64,000 nt of DNA from Syntrophomonas sp. DTU019 (lineage in GTDB: Bacteria > Bacillota > Syntrophomonadia > Syntrophomonadales > Syntrophomonadaceae). The notes under the pieces are model-generated. The model was given only the letters and a program-made list of their open reading frames with translations, made no database searches and was not told the origin of the DNA. The translations under genes were made by a program, and so were the position numbers. The DNA is taken from positions 611,488 through 675,487 of the forward strand of contig CAJYDM010000002.1 in assembly GCA_913757435.1 (NCBI GenBank). The letters are read 5' to 3'. The first letter of the stretch is position 1. The number at the start of each line of letters is the position of its first letter. Positions 26,593 through 35,842 of this stretch are shown piece by piece.

Positions 26593-27006
26593 CTATTCTC
26601 CCATAACCTTGATTATCACCCGCTTGTCCCTTTGACCATCGAACTCAGCATAGAATACCTCTTGCCAGGGCCCCAGATCCAGGCGGCCACCGGTGACCGG
26701 CACGATTATCTGATGATGAACCAGTATGCTTTTAAGATGAGCATCGCCGTTGTCTTCCCCGGTGCGATGGTGTCGGTAATCAGGACCATAGGGGGCCAGT
26801 TCCTCCACCATTTCAGCTATGTCGGCCAGTATGCCCGGTTCATTGTCGTTGACAAATACCCCGGCGGTGATATGCATAGCACTCACCAGTATCATGCCCT
26901 CCTGTATACCGCTCTTGCGGCAGGCTGCTTTGATCTGGTCGGTGATGCGAACATATTCATGCTTGTGGGGAGTGTTAAACCACAAATATTCAGTATGAAC
27001 CTTCAC
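26593..27006 (-). CDS. YjbQ/UPF0047 family protein
   Basis: Small conserved family of uncertain function, with weak thiamin-phosphate-synthase activity reported for members. Signature residues are present: [54 protein letters not shown]. 137 residues, GTG start with AAGGAG eight bases upstream. It overlaps the preceding nitrilase gene by 17 bases and runs convergent to aroH. Confidence 0.93.
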   Translation of the reverse strand: MKVHTEYLWFNTPHKHEYVRITDQIKAACRKSGIQEGMILVSAMHITAGVFVNDNEPGILADIAEMVEELAPYGPDYRHHRTGEDNGDAHLKSILVHHQIIVPVTGGRLDLGPWQEVFYAEFDGQRDKRVIIKVMGE

Positions 27007-27865
27007 GGTCAGTTCTCCTTTCGATTATCAGCCCAGGCTTCCGAGCTATGGTATCATACAGATCGCTGCGGCGCTGGGCCAGTACCGGGATTTCAGCACG
27101 CACCCGAGCCACCTCCCCGGGCTTTAAATCACCCATAATGATCTCTTCCCCCTGGTCAGCCTGAGCTATAATTCTGCCCCAGGGGTCAACCAGCATGGAA
27201 TGGCCCCAGGCCTGATAAGATGCCGATTCATCCCGAGCTGGCGAGCAGGCTATGACATAAGCCTGACTGTCCATAGCCCGGCTGCGCATTAAGAGTTCCC
27301 AATGCAAGGGCCCGGTAGTAAGATTGAAAGCTGCCGGGACGATGAGCAAATCAGCCCCGGCCAGGGTTGCCAAGCGCAACATTTCGGGAAAGCGGATGTC
27401 ATAGCAGATCAAGACCGCAGCCTTCCAGCCATTAACTTCAAACAAGGTAATATTATTACCCGCGGATAGGGTTTGCGATTCTTGGAAGCGAAGCTTGCCG
27501 GGAATGTTGATATCAAATAGGTGTACCTTACGATGTTGGGCGAGCAGAACCCCGTTTGCCCCAAACACCAGGCAGGTATTGAATAATCTGCCCTCGCGGT
27601 CCCGCTCGATGATAGACCCCCCCACAAGCACAGCCTGGTACTCGCGGGCCATATCTTGCAGGGCTTCACTGCTGGGGCCGGGTATTGCCTCGGCGTATTG
27701 CTCAAACCGAGCAGCCTCATAGGGGGCATTAAATATTTCCGGCAGGATGATCATCTGGGCTTGCTGTTCCGCGGCCTGCCTCACCATATTCCGGGCAGTA
27801 TGTAGATTTCTTCCTTTGTCTGTCCCCACTCTCATCTGGCACAAAGCCACCCGCATCGGTTTCAA
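26990..27865 (-). CDS. Carbon-nitrogen hydrolase (nitrilase superfamily)
   Basis: Amidase-type hydrolase of the nitrilase superfamily, near the omega-amidase/Nit branch. The catalytic triad is visible as Glu in [11 protein letters not shown], Lys in [10 protein letters not shown] and Cys in [12 protein letters not shown]. 291 residues. The TTG at 27865 has AAGGGGGG seven bases upstream; ATG 27856 is an alternative. The exact substrate is unknown. Confidence 0.92.
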   Translation of the reverse strand: MKPMRVALCQMRVGTDKGRNLHTARNMVRQAAEQQAQMIILPEIFNAPYEAARFEQYAEAIPGPSSEALQDMAREYQAVLVGGSIIERDREGRLFNTCLVFGANGVLLAQHRKVHLFDINIPGKLRFQESQTLSAGNNITLFEVNGWKAAVLICYDIRFPEMLRLATLAGADLLIVPAAFNLTTGPLHWELLMRSRAMDSQAYVIACSPARDESASYQAWGHSMLVDPWGRIIAQADQGEEIIMGDLKPGEVARVRAEIPVLAQRRSDLYDTIARKPGLIIERRTDREGSY

Positions 27866-28034
27866 CGCATAACCCCCCTTGCAGTATATTAGCAGTCATT
27901 ACAACATAAAATATCATACTTTTTCTTCATAGTCGCCGAAGATGCCCGCAAAGAAAAGCCAGCCCGTTGGAAGAAAACCATTCGTTTAATATGGGGCGTT
28001 TTGATATACTAATTCGTATGGAGGCTATGTCAAG

Positions 28035-28883
28035 ATGAAACCATTTCAACTTGCATCGCGGGATCACTGCGCCACTGACACTATCATCACCATTGTCACC
28101 CCATCCCGAAAGGTACTCATCGGTGAGGGATATTGCACTGTGATCGCTGGTCCCTGTGCGGTGGAGAATAAACATGATTATCTGTACCTGGCCCACCATC
28201 TCAAGGACCTGGGTGCTGACATTCTGCGTGGAGGATTGTTTAAGCCTCGTACTTCACCTTATTCCTTTCAGGGGTTGGGGCGCAGCGGGGTCGACATTCT
28301 AGCCCAGGCCCGGCTGGAAACAGGTTTGCCGGTGATTACTGAAATCATGGATGTCAGGGACCTAGATACCCTGTACCCCCATATCGACATCCTGCAGGTA
28401 GGCAGCCGCAATATGCAGAATTATTCGCTTCTTGAAGAGCTAGGCCGACTGGACAAGCCGGTCATGCTAAAGCGTGGTTTATCGGCGACCATAGAGGAAT
28501 GGTTGCTGGCCGCTGAATATGTCCTCAAAGGCGGCAACAAGCAGATCATCCTCTGTGAGCGGGGCATACGCACCTTTGAAGCCTACACTCGCAATACCGT
28601 GGATATCGGAGCGGTGCCTCTGATTAAACAGCTTTCACACCTGCCTATTATTGTCGATCCCAGCCATGCCACCGGCAAGTGGAAAATGGTGGCTCCCATT
28701 GCCAGGGCTGCTGTGGCTGCCGGCGCGGATGGAGTAATGGTAGAGGTGCATCAGGATCCAGACCGAGCCTTATCAGACGGTAAACAGTCCTTGACCCCGG
28801 AAAATTTTGCCAGGATGGCAACACAGCTGGTAAGGCACGCCCAAATAAACCTTAAACAGGCGGCTTCCCAAGCCTTGCTGTAA
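28035..28883 (+). CDS. DAHP synthase, short class I-beta form
   Basis: 3-deoxy-7-phosphoheptulonate synthase, first step of the shikimate pathway. The barrel shows [38 protein letters not shown] and DPSHATGK. At 282 residues it lacks most of the N-terminal ferredoxin-like domain seen in the copy at 34808, so it may escape that type of feedback control. ATG 28035 has GGAGG about 11 bases upstream. It stands alone between divergent genes. Confidence 0.93.
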   Translation: MKPFQLASRDHCATDTIITIVTPSRKVLIGEGYCTVIAGPCAVENKHDYLYLAHHLKDLGADILRGGLFKPRTSPYSFQGLGRSGVDILAQARLETGLPVITEIMDVRDLDTLYPHIDILQVGSRNMQNYSLLEELGRLDKPVMLKRGLSATIEEWLLAAEYVLKGGNKQIILCERGIRTFEAYTRNTVDIGAVPLIKQLSHLPIIVDPSHATGKWKMVAPIARAAVAAGADGVMVEVHQDPDRALSDGKQSLTPENFARMATQLVRHAQINLKQAASQALL

Positions 28884-28922
28884 TACCACCACCTCAAGTA
28901 AAAAAGCCCGGCTGCAGTATAT

Positions 28923-29582
28923 CTAGTCTCCTCCCTCGGCGACCAGCACCGACTCGATCTCATAACCTTTTGAGCGCAAAGCCTCGACCACTTGCTCATA
29001 ATCCAATTCCTCGATGCGCAGGATGACTTTGTATTTGCTCAGTGCGTCATCGAAATAAACCACCGTGTTGATGATATTGATTCCCTTTGAGGCCATCAGA
29101 CCGGTTATCTCAGCCAGACTGCCGGGGCCTTCGGGGATCAGCGTATCTATCCGCGTATGCGGGCGCTTTACCCCCAGAATGTCGATCAGGGCGCGGAACA
29201 GATCGGTTTCGGTTATAATACCGACCAGTTTATCGCCTTCCATTACCGGGAGACCACTGATCTGGTGCTGCAGCATCAGCTTGGCCGCGGTTTCAATATA
29301 GTTCTGGGGGGTTACCGTGATCACCTCCTGATGAGGCGGGAAAACGTCTCTTACCCTGGTTCTGGCCAAAAGATAATTCAGTTCATGAATGCTCAGACTG
29401 GTAGCGGCTGAGGGAGAAGCCTGGTTTAGATCCCCCAGGGTAATTATGCCCACCAGGCGTCCCTGGTCCATAACCGGCAGGCGGCGGATATTTTTCTCCT
29501 TCATGATACGGAATGCCTCATTTACATTGGCATCAATGCTGATGGTAAATACCTCTGTAGACATGCGATCAGATACCTTCAC
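28923..29582 (-). CDS. CBS-domain pair with C-terminal ACT domain, AcuB-like
   Basis: Two CBS domains (about residues 1-60 and 75-135) that usually bind adenylates, followed by an ACT domain (about 140-215) for small-ligand sensing. The pattern MKVSDRMSTEVFTISIDANVNEA is CBS-like and IDTLIPEGPGSLAEITGLMA is ACT-like. 219 residues, GTG start with GGGAGG upstream. The regulated partner is unknown. Confidence 0.9.
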   Translation of the reverse strand: MKVSDRMSTEVFTISIDANVNEAFRIMKEKNIRRLPVMDQGRLVGIITLGDLNQASPSAATSLSIHELNYLLARTRVRDVFPPHQEVITVTPQNYIETAAKLMLQHQISGLPVMEGDKLVGIITETDLFRALIDILGVKRPHTRIDTLIPEGPGSLAEITGLMASKGINIINTVVYFDDALSKYKVILRIEELDYEQVVEALRSKGYEIESVLVAEGGD

Positions 29583-29765
29583 ATCTGCACCTCCCTGGAT
29601 TTATTATTCCTTTATTTGCGGTTTTTCACTCTTTGCCCAGCGTCTGTAAATGGAGCGCAAGCTAGACCAAATTGTAATATAATGCTAGAATTATTCGCAA
29701 CTGAACTGCAATTTCCCTGCTTGGCCGGAAACCTCACCGGTGCCAGGTTGCTTTCAATTAGCAGG

Positions 29766-29779
29766 AATTCTGCAGAATT
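29766..29779 (+). promoter_or_regulatory. Perfect palindrome upstream of livK
   Basis: AATTCTGCAGAATT is a 14-base perfect palindrome in the 284-base divergent gap between the CBS-ACT gene and livK. A looser AT-rich repeat follows (TTCTATTCTGTTGAATT, 29790-29806). The AATT-ended form recalls CodY-type boxes, which often control branched-chain amino-acid transport, but it is not an exact match. Confidence 0.4.
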
Positions 29780-29866
29780 GTGGGGAATATTCTATTCTGT
29801 TGAATTGATTGGGAAGGGGGAGAAGGTTAGAATCGTTGTCATTCTATTTACAGGGAGGTATTGGAA

Positions 29867-31051
29867 TTGAAAAGAAAAACCGCTAGAAACTGGGCCCTGG
29901 TGTTGTGCCTGATCATGCTGGTGGCTCTGGTACCAGGATGCAACGATACCAAGGCGCCAGCCCCGGCTGCTGAAACCATTAAACTTGGATTTCTGGGTGC
30001 CAAGACCGTCAACAACGCCAACTATGGTATACCTGGAGAAAAGGGCATGAAGATGGCCATTGAGGAGGTCAATGCCAAGGGCGGAGTGTTGGGCAAGAAG
30101 TTGGAAGGCATATATGAGGACAATAAGGGCGATTCCCGTGAAATAGCCAACATTGCCACTAAATATGCCACGGTTGACAAAGTCTCGGCTATGATCGGTG
30201 ACCCGGCCACCGGCCTGACCAAAATAGCCGCTGACATCGCTCAGAAGAACCAGGTGGTTATATTTTCCGCAGGTGCTACCGGTACCGGTGTAGTTGAGAT
30301 CGGGGACTTTGTTTTCCGCAATACTCTATTGGACAAGTTCGCTGCTCCCTCAGTGGTGGATTGGATGATCAACACCAAGGGATGGAAGAATATCGCCATA
30401 ATTACCTCAATGAACAATGGTTACAGCACTGCTCTCACCCCGGTGTTCAAAACCGCTATTGAGGAGAAGGGCGGCAAAATAGTATTGGAAGAGTCGATCA
30501 ATGACAAAGAGACTGATTTCACCGCCCAGGTGACCAAGCTGAAACAAGCTAACCCGCAGGTCTTGGTGTTTACCGGTTACTACACTGAAGCAGCTCTGAT
30601 TATGCTGGAAGCTCAGAAACAGGGTTTGGATATTGTCATGGTCGGTGGTGACGGGCTGTATGGTGAAGACCTGAAGAAATTGGGCGGCACTGCGGTGGAA
30701 GAAAAAGTCATATTTTATGCCGGCTTCTCGGCAGACCAGCCCAGCCCTGAAACAGACGCCTTCATCAAAGCTTATCGGGCTAAATACAATGAAGACCCTG
30801 ATATGTTTTCAGCCCAGTACTATGATGCGGTGATGATAATTGCCAAGGCCATGGAAGCGGCCAATAGCAGCGACCCCAAGGTCTTCAAGACTGAATTGGC
30901 TAAACTTAAGGATTATCCGGGCGTTTCCGGTAATACCACCTTCCTCCCGGATCGTGAACCGCTCAAGAGCCCGGTTTTCTTGTTAACCGTGAAAGGTGAC
31001 AAATTCCCGGCCTTGCTGGAAAAGGTACCCACTAGCGCACCCCAACAGTAG
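29867..31051 (+). CDS. livK: Branched-chain amino acid ABC transporter substrate-binding lipoprotein
   Basis: Extracellular binding protein of a Liv/HAAT-type importer. An N-terminal signal ends in a lipobox-like LVPGC near residue 29, followed by a periplasmic-binding-protein type 1 fold (IKLGFLGAKT, GVLGKKLEGIYEDNKGD). TTG 29867 is eight bases after GGGAGG, while TTG 29861 is only two after it, so I prefer the former (394 residues). Ligand may be branched-chain or other hydrophobic amino acids. Confidence 0.93.
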   Translation: MKRKTARNWALVLCLIMLVALVPGCNDTKAPAPAAETIKLGFLGAKTVNNANYGIPGEKGMKMAIEEVNAKGGVLGKKLEGIYEDNKGDSREIANIATKYATVDKVSAMIGDPATGLTKIAADIAQKNQVVIFSAGATGTGVVEIGDFVFRNTLLDKFAAPSVVDWMINTKGWKNIAIITSMNNGYSTALTPVFKTAIEEKGGKIVLEESINDKETDFTAQVTKLKQANPQVLVFTGYYTEAALIMLEAQKQGLDIVMVGGDGLYGEDLKKLGGTAVEEKVIFYAGFSADQPSPETDAFIKAYRAKYNEDPDMFSAQYYDAVMIIAKAMEAANSSDPKVFKTELAKLKDYPGVSGNTTFLPDREPLKSPVFLLTVKGDKFPALLEKVPTSAPQQ

Positions 31052-31061
31052 AACATGATAT

Positions 31062-31090
31062 CTGGCGGCCCGCTTACACCGGGCTGCCAG
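31062..31090 (+). promoter_or_regulatory. GC-rich hairpin between livK and livH
   Basis: CTGGCGGCCCG (31062-31072) pairs with CGGGCTGCCAG (31080-31090), 11 pairs with one G-U, loop CTTACAC. No T-run follows. It probably protects the livK part of the transcript or slows read-through, which would give more binding protein than permease. Confidence 0.6.
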
Positions 31091-31210
31091 CTCTGTTCGC
31101 CATTCGTCTTAGCTCATATATGAACCTGGTGGCAGAAATTGCTTATAGAGCCCTGCCAGTGTGTTGATGTATGGTCTAATAGGGACAAGTATCAGTAAAG
31201 GAAGAAGCAT

Positions 31211-32086
31211 ATGTTATGGCAGCAGTTGCTTAATGGTCTTACCCTGGGCAGTACCTATGCATTGATCGCCCTGGGATATACCATGGTATATGGCATTGTA
31301 CAATTGATCAATTTCGCCCACGGGGAGATTTACATGGTAGGAGCCTTCGTAGGCCTGTTCCTGGTCATAACCTGGGATGTCAACCTGGGAATTGCTATGG
31401 TGGGAGCTATGGCGGTATGTATGGTTCTGGGGGTCTTGGTGGAGAGAATCGCTTATCGGCCTCTACGGGGCAAATCGTCGCGCCTGTCACCCTTGATCAG
31501 TGCCTTGGGGGCCTCAATATTCCTATCCACCCTGATGGCCTTGATTGCCGGGGTGAACACCAGGCGTTATCCGGCCGTGGTTGATCTGAGTTCATATTCA
31601 CTAGGGCCGATACAGGTTTCTTCCATGCAAGTGGTCATATTACTGGTTTCCGCTGGTTTAATGATCGGACTGCAATTTTTGGTGCGCAGAACCCGTATCG
31701 GCAAGGCCATGCGGGCCTGCTCACAGGATCTCGATGCAGCTGCTCTGATGGGAATAAACGTTAACCGGGTCATATCATACACTTTCGCCATCGGGTCGGC
31801 CTTAGCCGCTGCCGGGGGTGTGATGGTAGGTGTTTATTACAATGCGGTGTGGCCGTATATGGGAACTATGGCCGGACTTAAGGCCTTTGCAGCTGCGGTC
31901 TTGGGCGGCATCGGCTCGATTCCCGGTGCTATGCTGGGAGGCCTCACCCTGGGTATCATGGAAATTATGGGAGTAGCTTACATTTCTTCTTCATTTAAAG
32001 ATGCGATTGCTTTTGGCATCTTGATCCTGGTCTTAATACTGCGTCCGCAGGGCATCTTGGGAGAGAAAAAAAACAAAAAGGTTTAG
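31211..32086 (+). CDS. livH: Branched-chain amino acid ABC transporter permease LivH
   Basis: Integral membrane permease with about eight helices. Family features are GLTLGSTYALIALGYTMVYGI, INFAHGEIYMVGAF and KAFAAAVLGGIGSIPGAMLGG (the EAA-like coupling region). 291 residues; ATG 31211 with GGAAGAAG upstream. The next gene begins on the base after its stop. Confidence 0.95.
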   Translation: MLWQQLLNGLTLGSTYALIALGYTMVYGIVQLINFAHGEIYMVGAFVGLFLVITWDVNLGIAMVGAMAVCMVLGVLVERIAYRPLRGKSSRLSPLISALGASIFLSTLMALIAGVNTRRYPAVVDLSSYSLGPIQVSSMQVVILLVSAGLMIGLQFLVRRTRIGKAMRACSQDLDAAALMGINVNRVISYTFAIGSALAAAGGVMVGVYYNAVWPYMGTMAGLKAFAAAVLGGIGSIPGAMLGGLTLGIMEIMGVAYISSSFKDAIAFGILILVLILRPQGILGEKKNKKV

Positions 32087-32983
32087 GTGAGACAATTGGA
32101 ACAATGGATCACGGGAATCATCGATCCTTATTATCTTCGCATCATAATCCTTTTAGGCATAAATATTATCATGGCCATGGGGCTCAATATAACCACCGGG
32201 GTGACCGGGCAGTTGTCCATGGGCCATGCCGGATTTATGAGTCTGGGGGCTTACACCTCGGCCATAGTGACCTTGAAGTTGGGAGCACCTTTTTGGGCAG
32301 CATTACTGGCTGGAGCAGCCGTGGCGGCCTTCTTTGGATTCATTATCGGCCTGCCTGCGTTGCGCCTGGAGGGGGATTACCTGGCTATTGTAACTATCGG
32401 TTTTGCCGAGATCGTACGGGTGTTTTTCCTGAACTTTGAACCAGGCGGCAAAGCGGTGGGCTTGTCGGGTATTCCGCAGCAGACCTCTTTTACTCTGGTG
32501 ATGATCACCACCATTGTAGTTATATTCTTTACCCAGCGATTATTATCTTCGCGAATAGGCAAAGCCATGTATGCCATCAGGGAAAATGAGATCGCGGCTG
32601 AGGCTTGCGGAATCAACACCACCCATTTGAAGGTTCTGTCTTTTGTATTAGGGGCTTTCCTGGGAGGATTGGGAGGTGCCCTGTATGCCCATTATATGTA
32701 TTATATCAGCCCTCAGGATTTCGACTTCATGCGCTCCATAGAGATACTCAATATGGTGGTCTTAGGTGGTCTGGGAAGCATACCCGGAGCTATCCTGGGT
32801 GCAACCATTCTTACGATCCTGCCGGAGATGCTGCGTGTGGTAGCCGAATACCGCATGCTGTTTTATGGCGCCCTTTTGGTCATCTTGATGATATTCCGGC
32901 CTAATGGTCTTTTAGGAAACATTCGCCTCTACGATTTGCTAAAACCTAAGCGGGAGAGAGAGGTGAAACCATGCCAGTCTTAG
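32087..32983 (+). CDS. livM: Branched-chain amino acid ABC transporter permease LivM
   Basis: Second permease of the importer. It shows GLNITTGVTGQLSMGHAGFMSLGAY, LPALRLEGDYLAIVTIGFAEI and NMVVLGGLGSIPGAILGA, all LivM-typical. 298 residues; the GTG start follows the livH stop directly, so translation is coupled. It overlaps livG by 13 bases. Confidence 0.95.
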   Translation: MRQLEQWITGIIDPYYLRIIILLGINIIMAMGLNITTGVTGQLSMGHAGFMSLGAYTSAIVTLKLGAPFWAALLAGAAVAAFFGFIIGLPALRLEGDYLAIVTIGFAEIVRVFFLNFEPGGKAVGLSGIPQQTSFTLVMITTIVVIFFTQRLLSSRIGKAMYAIRENEIAAEACGINTTHLKVLSFVLGAFLGGLGGALYAHYMYYISPQDFDFMRSIEILNMVVLGGLGSIPGAILGATILTILPEMLRVVAEYRMLFYGALLVILMIFRPNGLLGNIRLYDLLKPKREREVKPCQS

Positions 32984-33735
32984 AACTTCAGGGGGTGAGT
33001 CAGGAGTTCGGGGGCCTTCGGGCTTTGGACAGCATCGACCTGCAGGTGGAGCAGAACTCCATCTTCGGCATCATCGGTCCGAATGGTGCCGGGAAAACTA
33101 CTCTATTCAATGTTATCACCGGAATATATCCCCCTACCGAAGGCAGACTGATCTTTCAAGACCAACCTATAGCAGCCCTGTCTTCACACAAGGTGGCCAG
33201 GCTCGGAATAGGAAGAACTTTTCAGAACATTCGTCTTTTCAACCGCCTGTCAGTAATTGATAATGTCAAAGTTGCAGCGAATTGGAACCGCTCTGCAGGT
33301 CTCTTGGCCAGCCTTCTGGGTCTGCCTTCCTACTCCCGCGAGCAGAGTCAATCCCAGGAAAAAGCGGAAGCTCTTATCGATATGATGGGCCTCTATGCAA
33401 AACGCATGGAATATGCACAGAGCCTTTCTTACGGAGAACAGCGGCGCCTGGAAATCGCGCGCGCCCTGGCTGCAGTTCCTTCCCTGCTGCTCCTTGATGA
33501 ACCGGCGGCGGGAATGAACAGTTCTGAGAAGCTCGAACTCATGGACCTGATCTGGAAAATTCGCGATGATATGCAGCTCACCATTCTATTGGTGGAGCAT
33601 GACATGCATCTGGTGATGAACATCTGTGAACAGATCGCAGTTCTGGACTACGGGCGCAAGATCGCAGAAGGCGATCCGGATGCGATCAAACGCGACCCCC
33701 GGGTGATACAATCCTATTTAGGGGTCGAACGATGA
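32971..33735 (+). CDS. livG: Branched-chain amino acid ABC transporter ATPase LivG
   Basis: Nucleotide-binding subunit. Walker A GPNGAGKTT, signature LSYGEQRRLEIARALA, Walker B LLLLDEPAAGMN and the H-loop VEHDMHLV are all present, and the GRTFQNIRLF motif is LivG-like. 254 residues. The usual second ATPase, LivF, does not follow; instead an EamA transporter gene overlaps its stop by 4 bases. Confidence 0.95.
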   Translation: MPVLELQGVSQEFGGLRALDSIDLQVEQNSIFGIIGPNGAGKTTLFNVITGIYPPTEGRLIFQDQPIAALSSHKVARLGIGRTFQNIRLFNRLSVIDNVKVAANWNRSAGLLASLLGLPSYSREQSQSQEKAEALIDMMGLYAKRMEYAQSLSYGEQRRLEIARALAAVPSLLLLDEPAAGMNSSEKLELMDLIWKIRDDMQLTILLVEHDMHLVMNICEQIAVLDYGRKIAEGDPDAIKRDPRVIQSYLGVER

Positions 33736-34595
33736 ATCCGGCTGCGGTCTATCTGGCCATTTTCTTCGGAGTCCTCTGCATGTCCACCTCGTCTATCATG
33801 ATACGCTGGTGTTCTGCCCCGGCCTTGATCATAGCCTTGTACCGTTTGGCTACCACCACCGCTTTGGCTGCGGCCTTGAAAGGCCGCAATCTTTCTGGCA
33901 TAGGCCAACTCAGTCGGCATGACATGGCTCTGATGGCCTTATCGGGCTTATTCCTGGCCCTGCATCTGGCATTTTGGATCAGTTCGCTAGCCTACACCAG
34001 CATCTCCAGCTCAGTCTTATTTACCAATTTACAGGTCATCTTTGTTTTGGCTTTCTCAGCCTTTATTCTCCAGGAGCGATTGAACCGTTGGGCTATCGTC
34101 GGGGTGTTGGCAGCCTTGACTGGTTCAGGCCTGATTGTTGGCGGTGACCTGGGCCACGGAAAACTGTTAGGCGATATGCTGGCACTGGCCAGCGGCTTTT
34201 TTGTAGCCGTATATCTATTGATAGGTCGGCAGGTCCGCGCCCGGGTAGAAATCCTGGATTATACTCTGGTGGTCTCTGGGATAGCTGCCCTGGTCATCCT
34301 CCTGTGCTCCACCATAATGAAGCTTCCCCTCAGCGGCTATCCGGCTGGGGACTGGTTGCTTTTCGTACTGATGGGCCTGGGCCCCGGTCTGGGTGGACAT
34401 GCGGTATTGAACTGGGCTTTGAAATTTGTTAAAGCGCCGCTGGTCGCGGTTTCCATCCTGGGAGAATCGGTTTTGGCCAGTATACTGGGGTGGTTCATTT
34501 TCAATGAAGCCTTGCTCTGGTATCAACTGACCGGTGGCGGTTTGATTCTGGCCGGAATCTACCTGGCTGCAGCCAATGAACGGGTGGCAGCCTGA
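33732..34595 (+). CDS. EamA/DMT-family transporter
   Basis: Ten-helix drug/metabolite transporter family protein, 287 residues with two EamA repeats (about 8-140 and 150-283). Substrate not predictable, often amino acids or metabolites exported. ATG overlaps the livG stop (ATGA), so it is in the liv transcript, where livF would normally be. Confidence 0.92.
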   Translation: MNPAAVYLAIFFGVLCMSTSSIMIRWCSAPALIIALYRLATTTALAAALKGRNLSGIGQLSRHDMALMALSGLFLALHLAFWISSLAYTSISSSVLFTNLQVIFVLAFSAFILQERLNRWAIVGVLAALTGSGLIVGGDLGHGKLLGDMLALASGFFVAVYLLIGRQVRARVEILDYTLVVSGIAALVILLCSTIMKLPLSGYPAGDWLLFVLMGLGPGLGGHAVLNWALKFVKAPLVAVSILGESVLASILGWFIFNEALLWYQLTGGGLILAGIYLAAANERVAA

Positions 34596-34656
34596 TTGCG
34601 GTAACAACCGCTGGTTCAATTTAGACTTGCTATACAGCAGACTATAAGTTATCCTG

Positions 34657-34684
34657 GGTAGGTAGGTAGGTAGGTAGGTAGGTA
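34657..34684 (+). repeat. GGTA tetranucleotide repeat, seven copies
   Basis: Seven uninterrupted GGTA units, in the 212-base leader between the DMT transporter and aroF. Such arrays can change length by slippage; here that would change leader length, not a reading frame of a known protein. Confidence 0.95.
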
Positions 34685-34733
34685 CTCAAGTCCGATAAAA
34701 CAGCAGTACGGCAGGATGGTGGGAATAACGACA

Positions 34734-34769
34734 ATGGATCGACCATTGGCGATATGCCAATGGTTTTAA
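34734..34769 (+). CDS. Candidate aroF leader peptide ending Trp-Phe
   Basis: Eleven-codon ORF, MDRPLAICQWF then TAA, 38 bases before the aroF start codon. The last two sense codons are Trp (TGG, 34761-34763) and Phe (TTT), fitting a sensor of aromatic amino-acid supply in front of a DAHP synthase gene. GGTGGG lies about ten bases before its ATG. It overlaps a perfect hairpin. Too short to be a working protein; the role is inferred from position and codons. Confidence 0.5.
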   Translation: MDRPLAICQWF

Positions 34770-34807
34770 GTTTTCCACTCCTCCTCACTGTGCAAGGAGG
34801 TTTTTTT
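34743..34807 (+). promoter_or_regulatory. Candidate aroF attenuator: two hairpins, second pairs with the ribosome binding site
   Basis: Hairpin 1 is CCATTGGC/GCCAATGG (34743-34750, 34756-34763) with loop GATAT, inside the leader ORF. Hairpin 2 is CCTCCT (34780-34785) with AGGAGG (34795-34800), 9-base loop, followed by seven Ts (34801-34807) that run straight into the aroF ATG. The second stem is short but could act as a terminator or hide the Shine-Dalgarno sequence. Confidence 0.5.
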
Positions 34808-35842
34808 ATGATTATCGTGATGGAAAAAAACGTAGATCCAGAACTGATTGAACTGGTGCAATCCAAACTGCGTGAGTGCCATTTTCAAGTGCACCTTTCC
34901 CAGGGGGTGGAGCGCACTATCATCGGTGCGGTAGGCAACCGTACTCAGGAAGACCTGGACCTGTTTGAGACCATAGCCGGGGTGGAACGGGTGGTCCCGA
35001 TCGTGCAGCCTTTTAAACTAGCATCAAAGGAATTTAAGGAAAAGACCGTTATCGAGGTCAAAGGGCGCAAACTGGGTGGAGGAACACTCACTGTTATTGC
35101 CGGTCCTTGTGCAGTGGAGGGGATGGAAAAATATCTGCAGGTGGCCAAGCTGGTAAAGGCTGCAGGTGCGACCATGCTGCGCGGAGGGGCATTTAAGCCC
35201 CGCACTTCCCCATATTCCTTCCAGGGCATGGAAGTGGAAGGCTTAAAGATCCTGGCTGAGGCCAGCCAGCACACCGGACTGCCGGTTGTTACCGAGGTTA
35301 TGGATCCACGCCACCTGGAAATGGTAGCTGAGTATGCCGATATCCTGCAGGTGGGAGCACGTAACATGCAGAACTACTTTCTGCTCCGTGAGCTGGGCAA
35401 GATCGGCAAACCGGTAATGCTCAAGCGCGGTCCGGCAGCTACCATCGAGGAATGGATCATGGCCGCGGAATATATCATTTCCAGCGGCAATCCGCAGGTG
35501 ATCATGTGTGAGCGCGGCATTCGCAGCTTTGAATCCTATACCCGCAACACCCTGGACCTGAGTGCAGTACCCATAATAAAACATCTGACCCACCTGCCGG
35601 TGATAGTAGATCCCAGCCATGGCACGGGTAAATGGCGTTTAGTGGAACCTATGGCCCTGGCTGCGGTTGGCGCGGGGTGTGACGGCCTGATGATCGAAGT
35701 GCATCAGAATCCCACCGAAGCTTGGTCAGATGGTCCGCAGTCCTTAACCCCAGAAAAATTCCAGGCCTTGATGAACAGGTTGGACCAGATGTCGGCAGCC
35801 CTGGGTATAAAACTGGAAGGTGGCGAAAAGGCTGATGGCTGA
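34808..35842 (+). CDS. aroF: DAHP synthase with N-terminal ferredoxin-like regulatory domain
   Basis: First enzyme of the shikimate pathway, class I-beta, 344 residues. Residues about 1-75 form the ferredoxin-like domain ([17 protein letters not shown]) linked with Tyr/Phe feedback in relatives such as the Thermotoga enzyme; the barrel then shows [25 protein letters not shown] and [11 protein letters not shown] 34808 has AAGGAGG seven bases upstream. The frame is open further upstream, through the leader, but that part is non-coding. It heads aroF-tyrA-aroA. Confidence 0.96.
   Translation: MIIVMEKNVDPELIELVQSKLRECHFQVHLSQGVERTIIGAVGNRTQEDLDLFETIAGVERVVPIVQPFKLASKEFKEKTVIEVKGRKLGGGTLTVIAGPCAVEGMEKYLQVAKLVKAAGATMLRGGAFKPRTSPYSFQGMEVEGLKILAEASQHTGLPVVTEVMDPRHLEMVAEYADILQVGARNMQNYFLLRELGKIGKPVMLKRGPAATIEEWIMAAEYIISSGNPQVIMCERGIRSFESYTRNTLDLSAVPIIKHLTHLPVIVDPSHGTGKWRLVEPMALAAVGAGCDGLMIEVHQNPTEAWSDGPQSLTPEKFQALMNRLDQMSAALGIKLEGGEKADG

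Noticed and set aside
26632..27138. 168-codon plus-strand frame over the YjbQ and nitrilase genes
   Set aside because: Both minus-strand genes carry clear catalytic or family motifs, so this is a shadow.
34628..34648. Promoter TTGCTA/TATAAG before aroF
   Set aside because: The spacing is only about 10 bases, too short for a sigma-70-type promoter.
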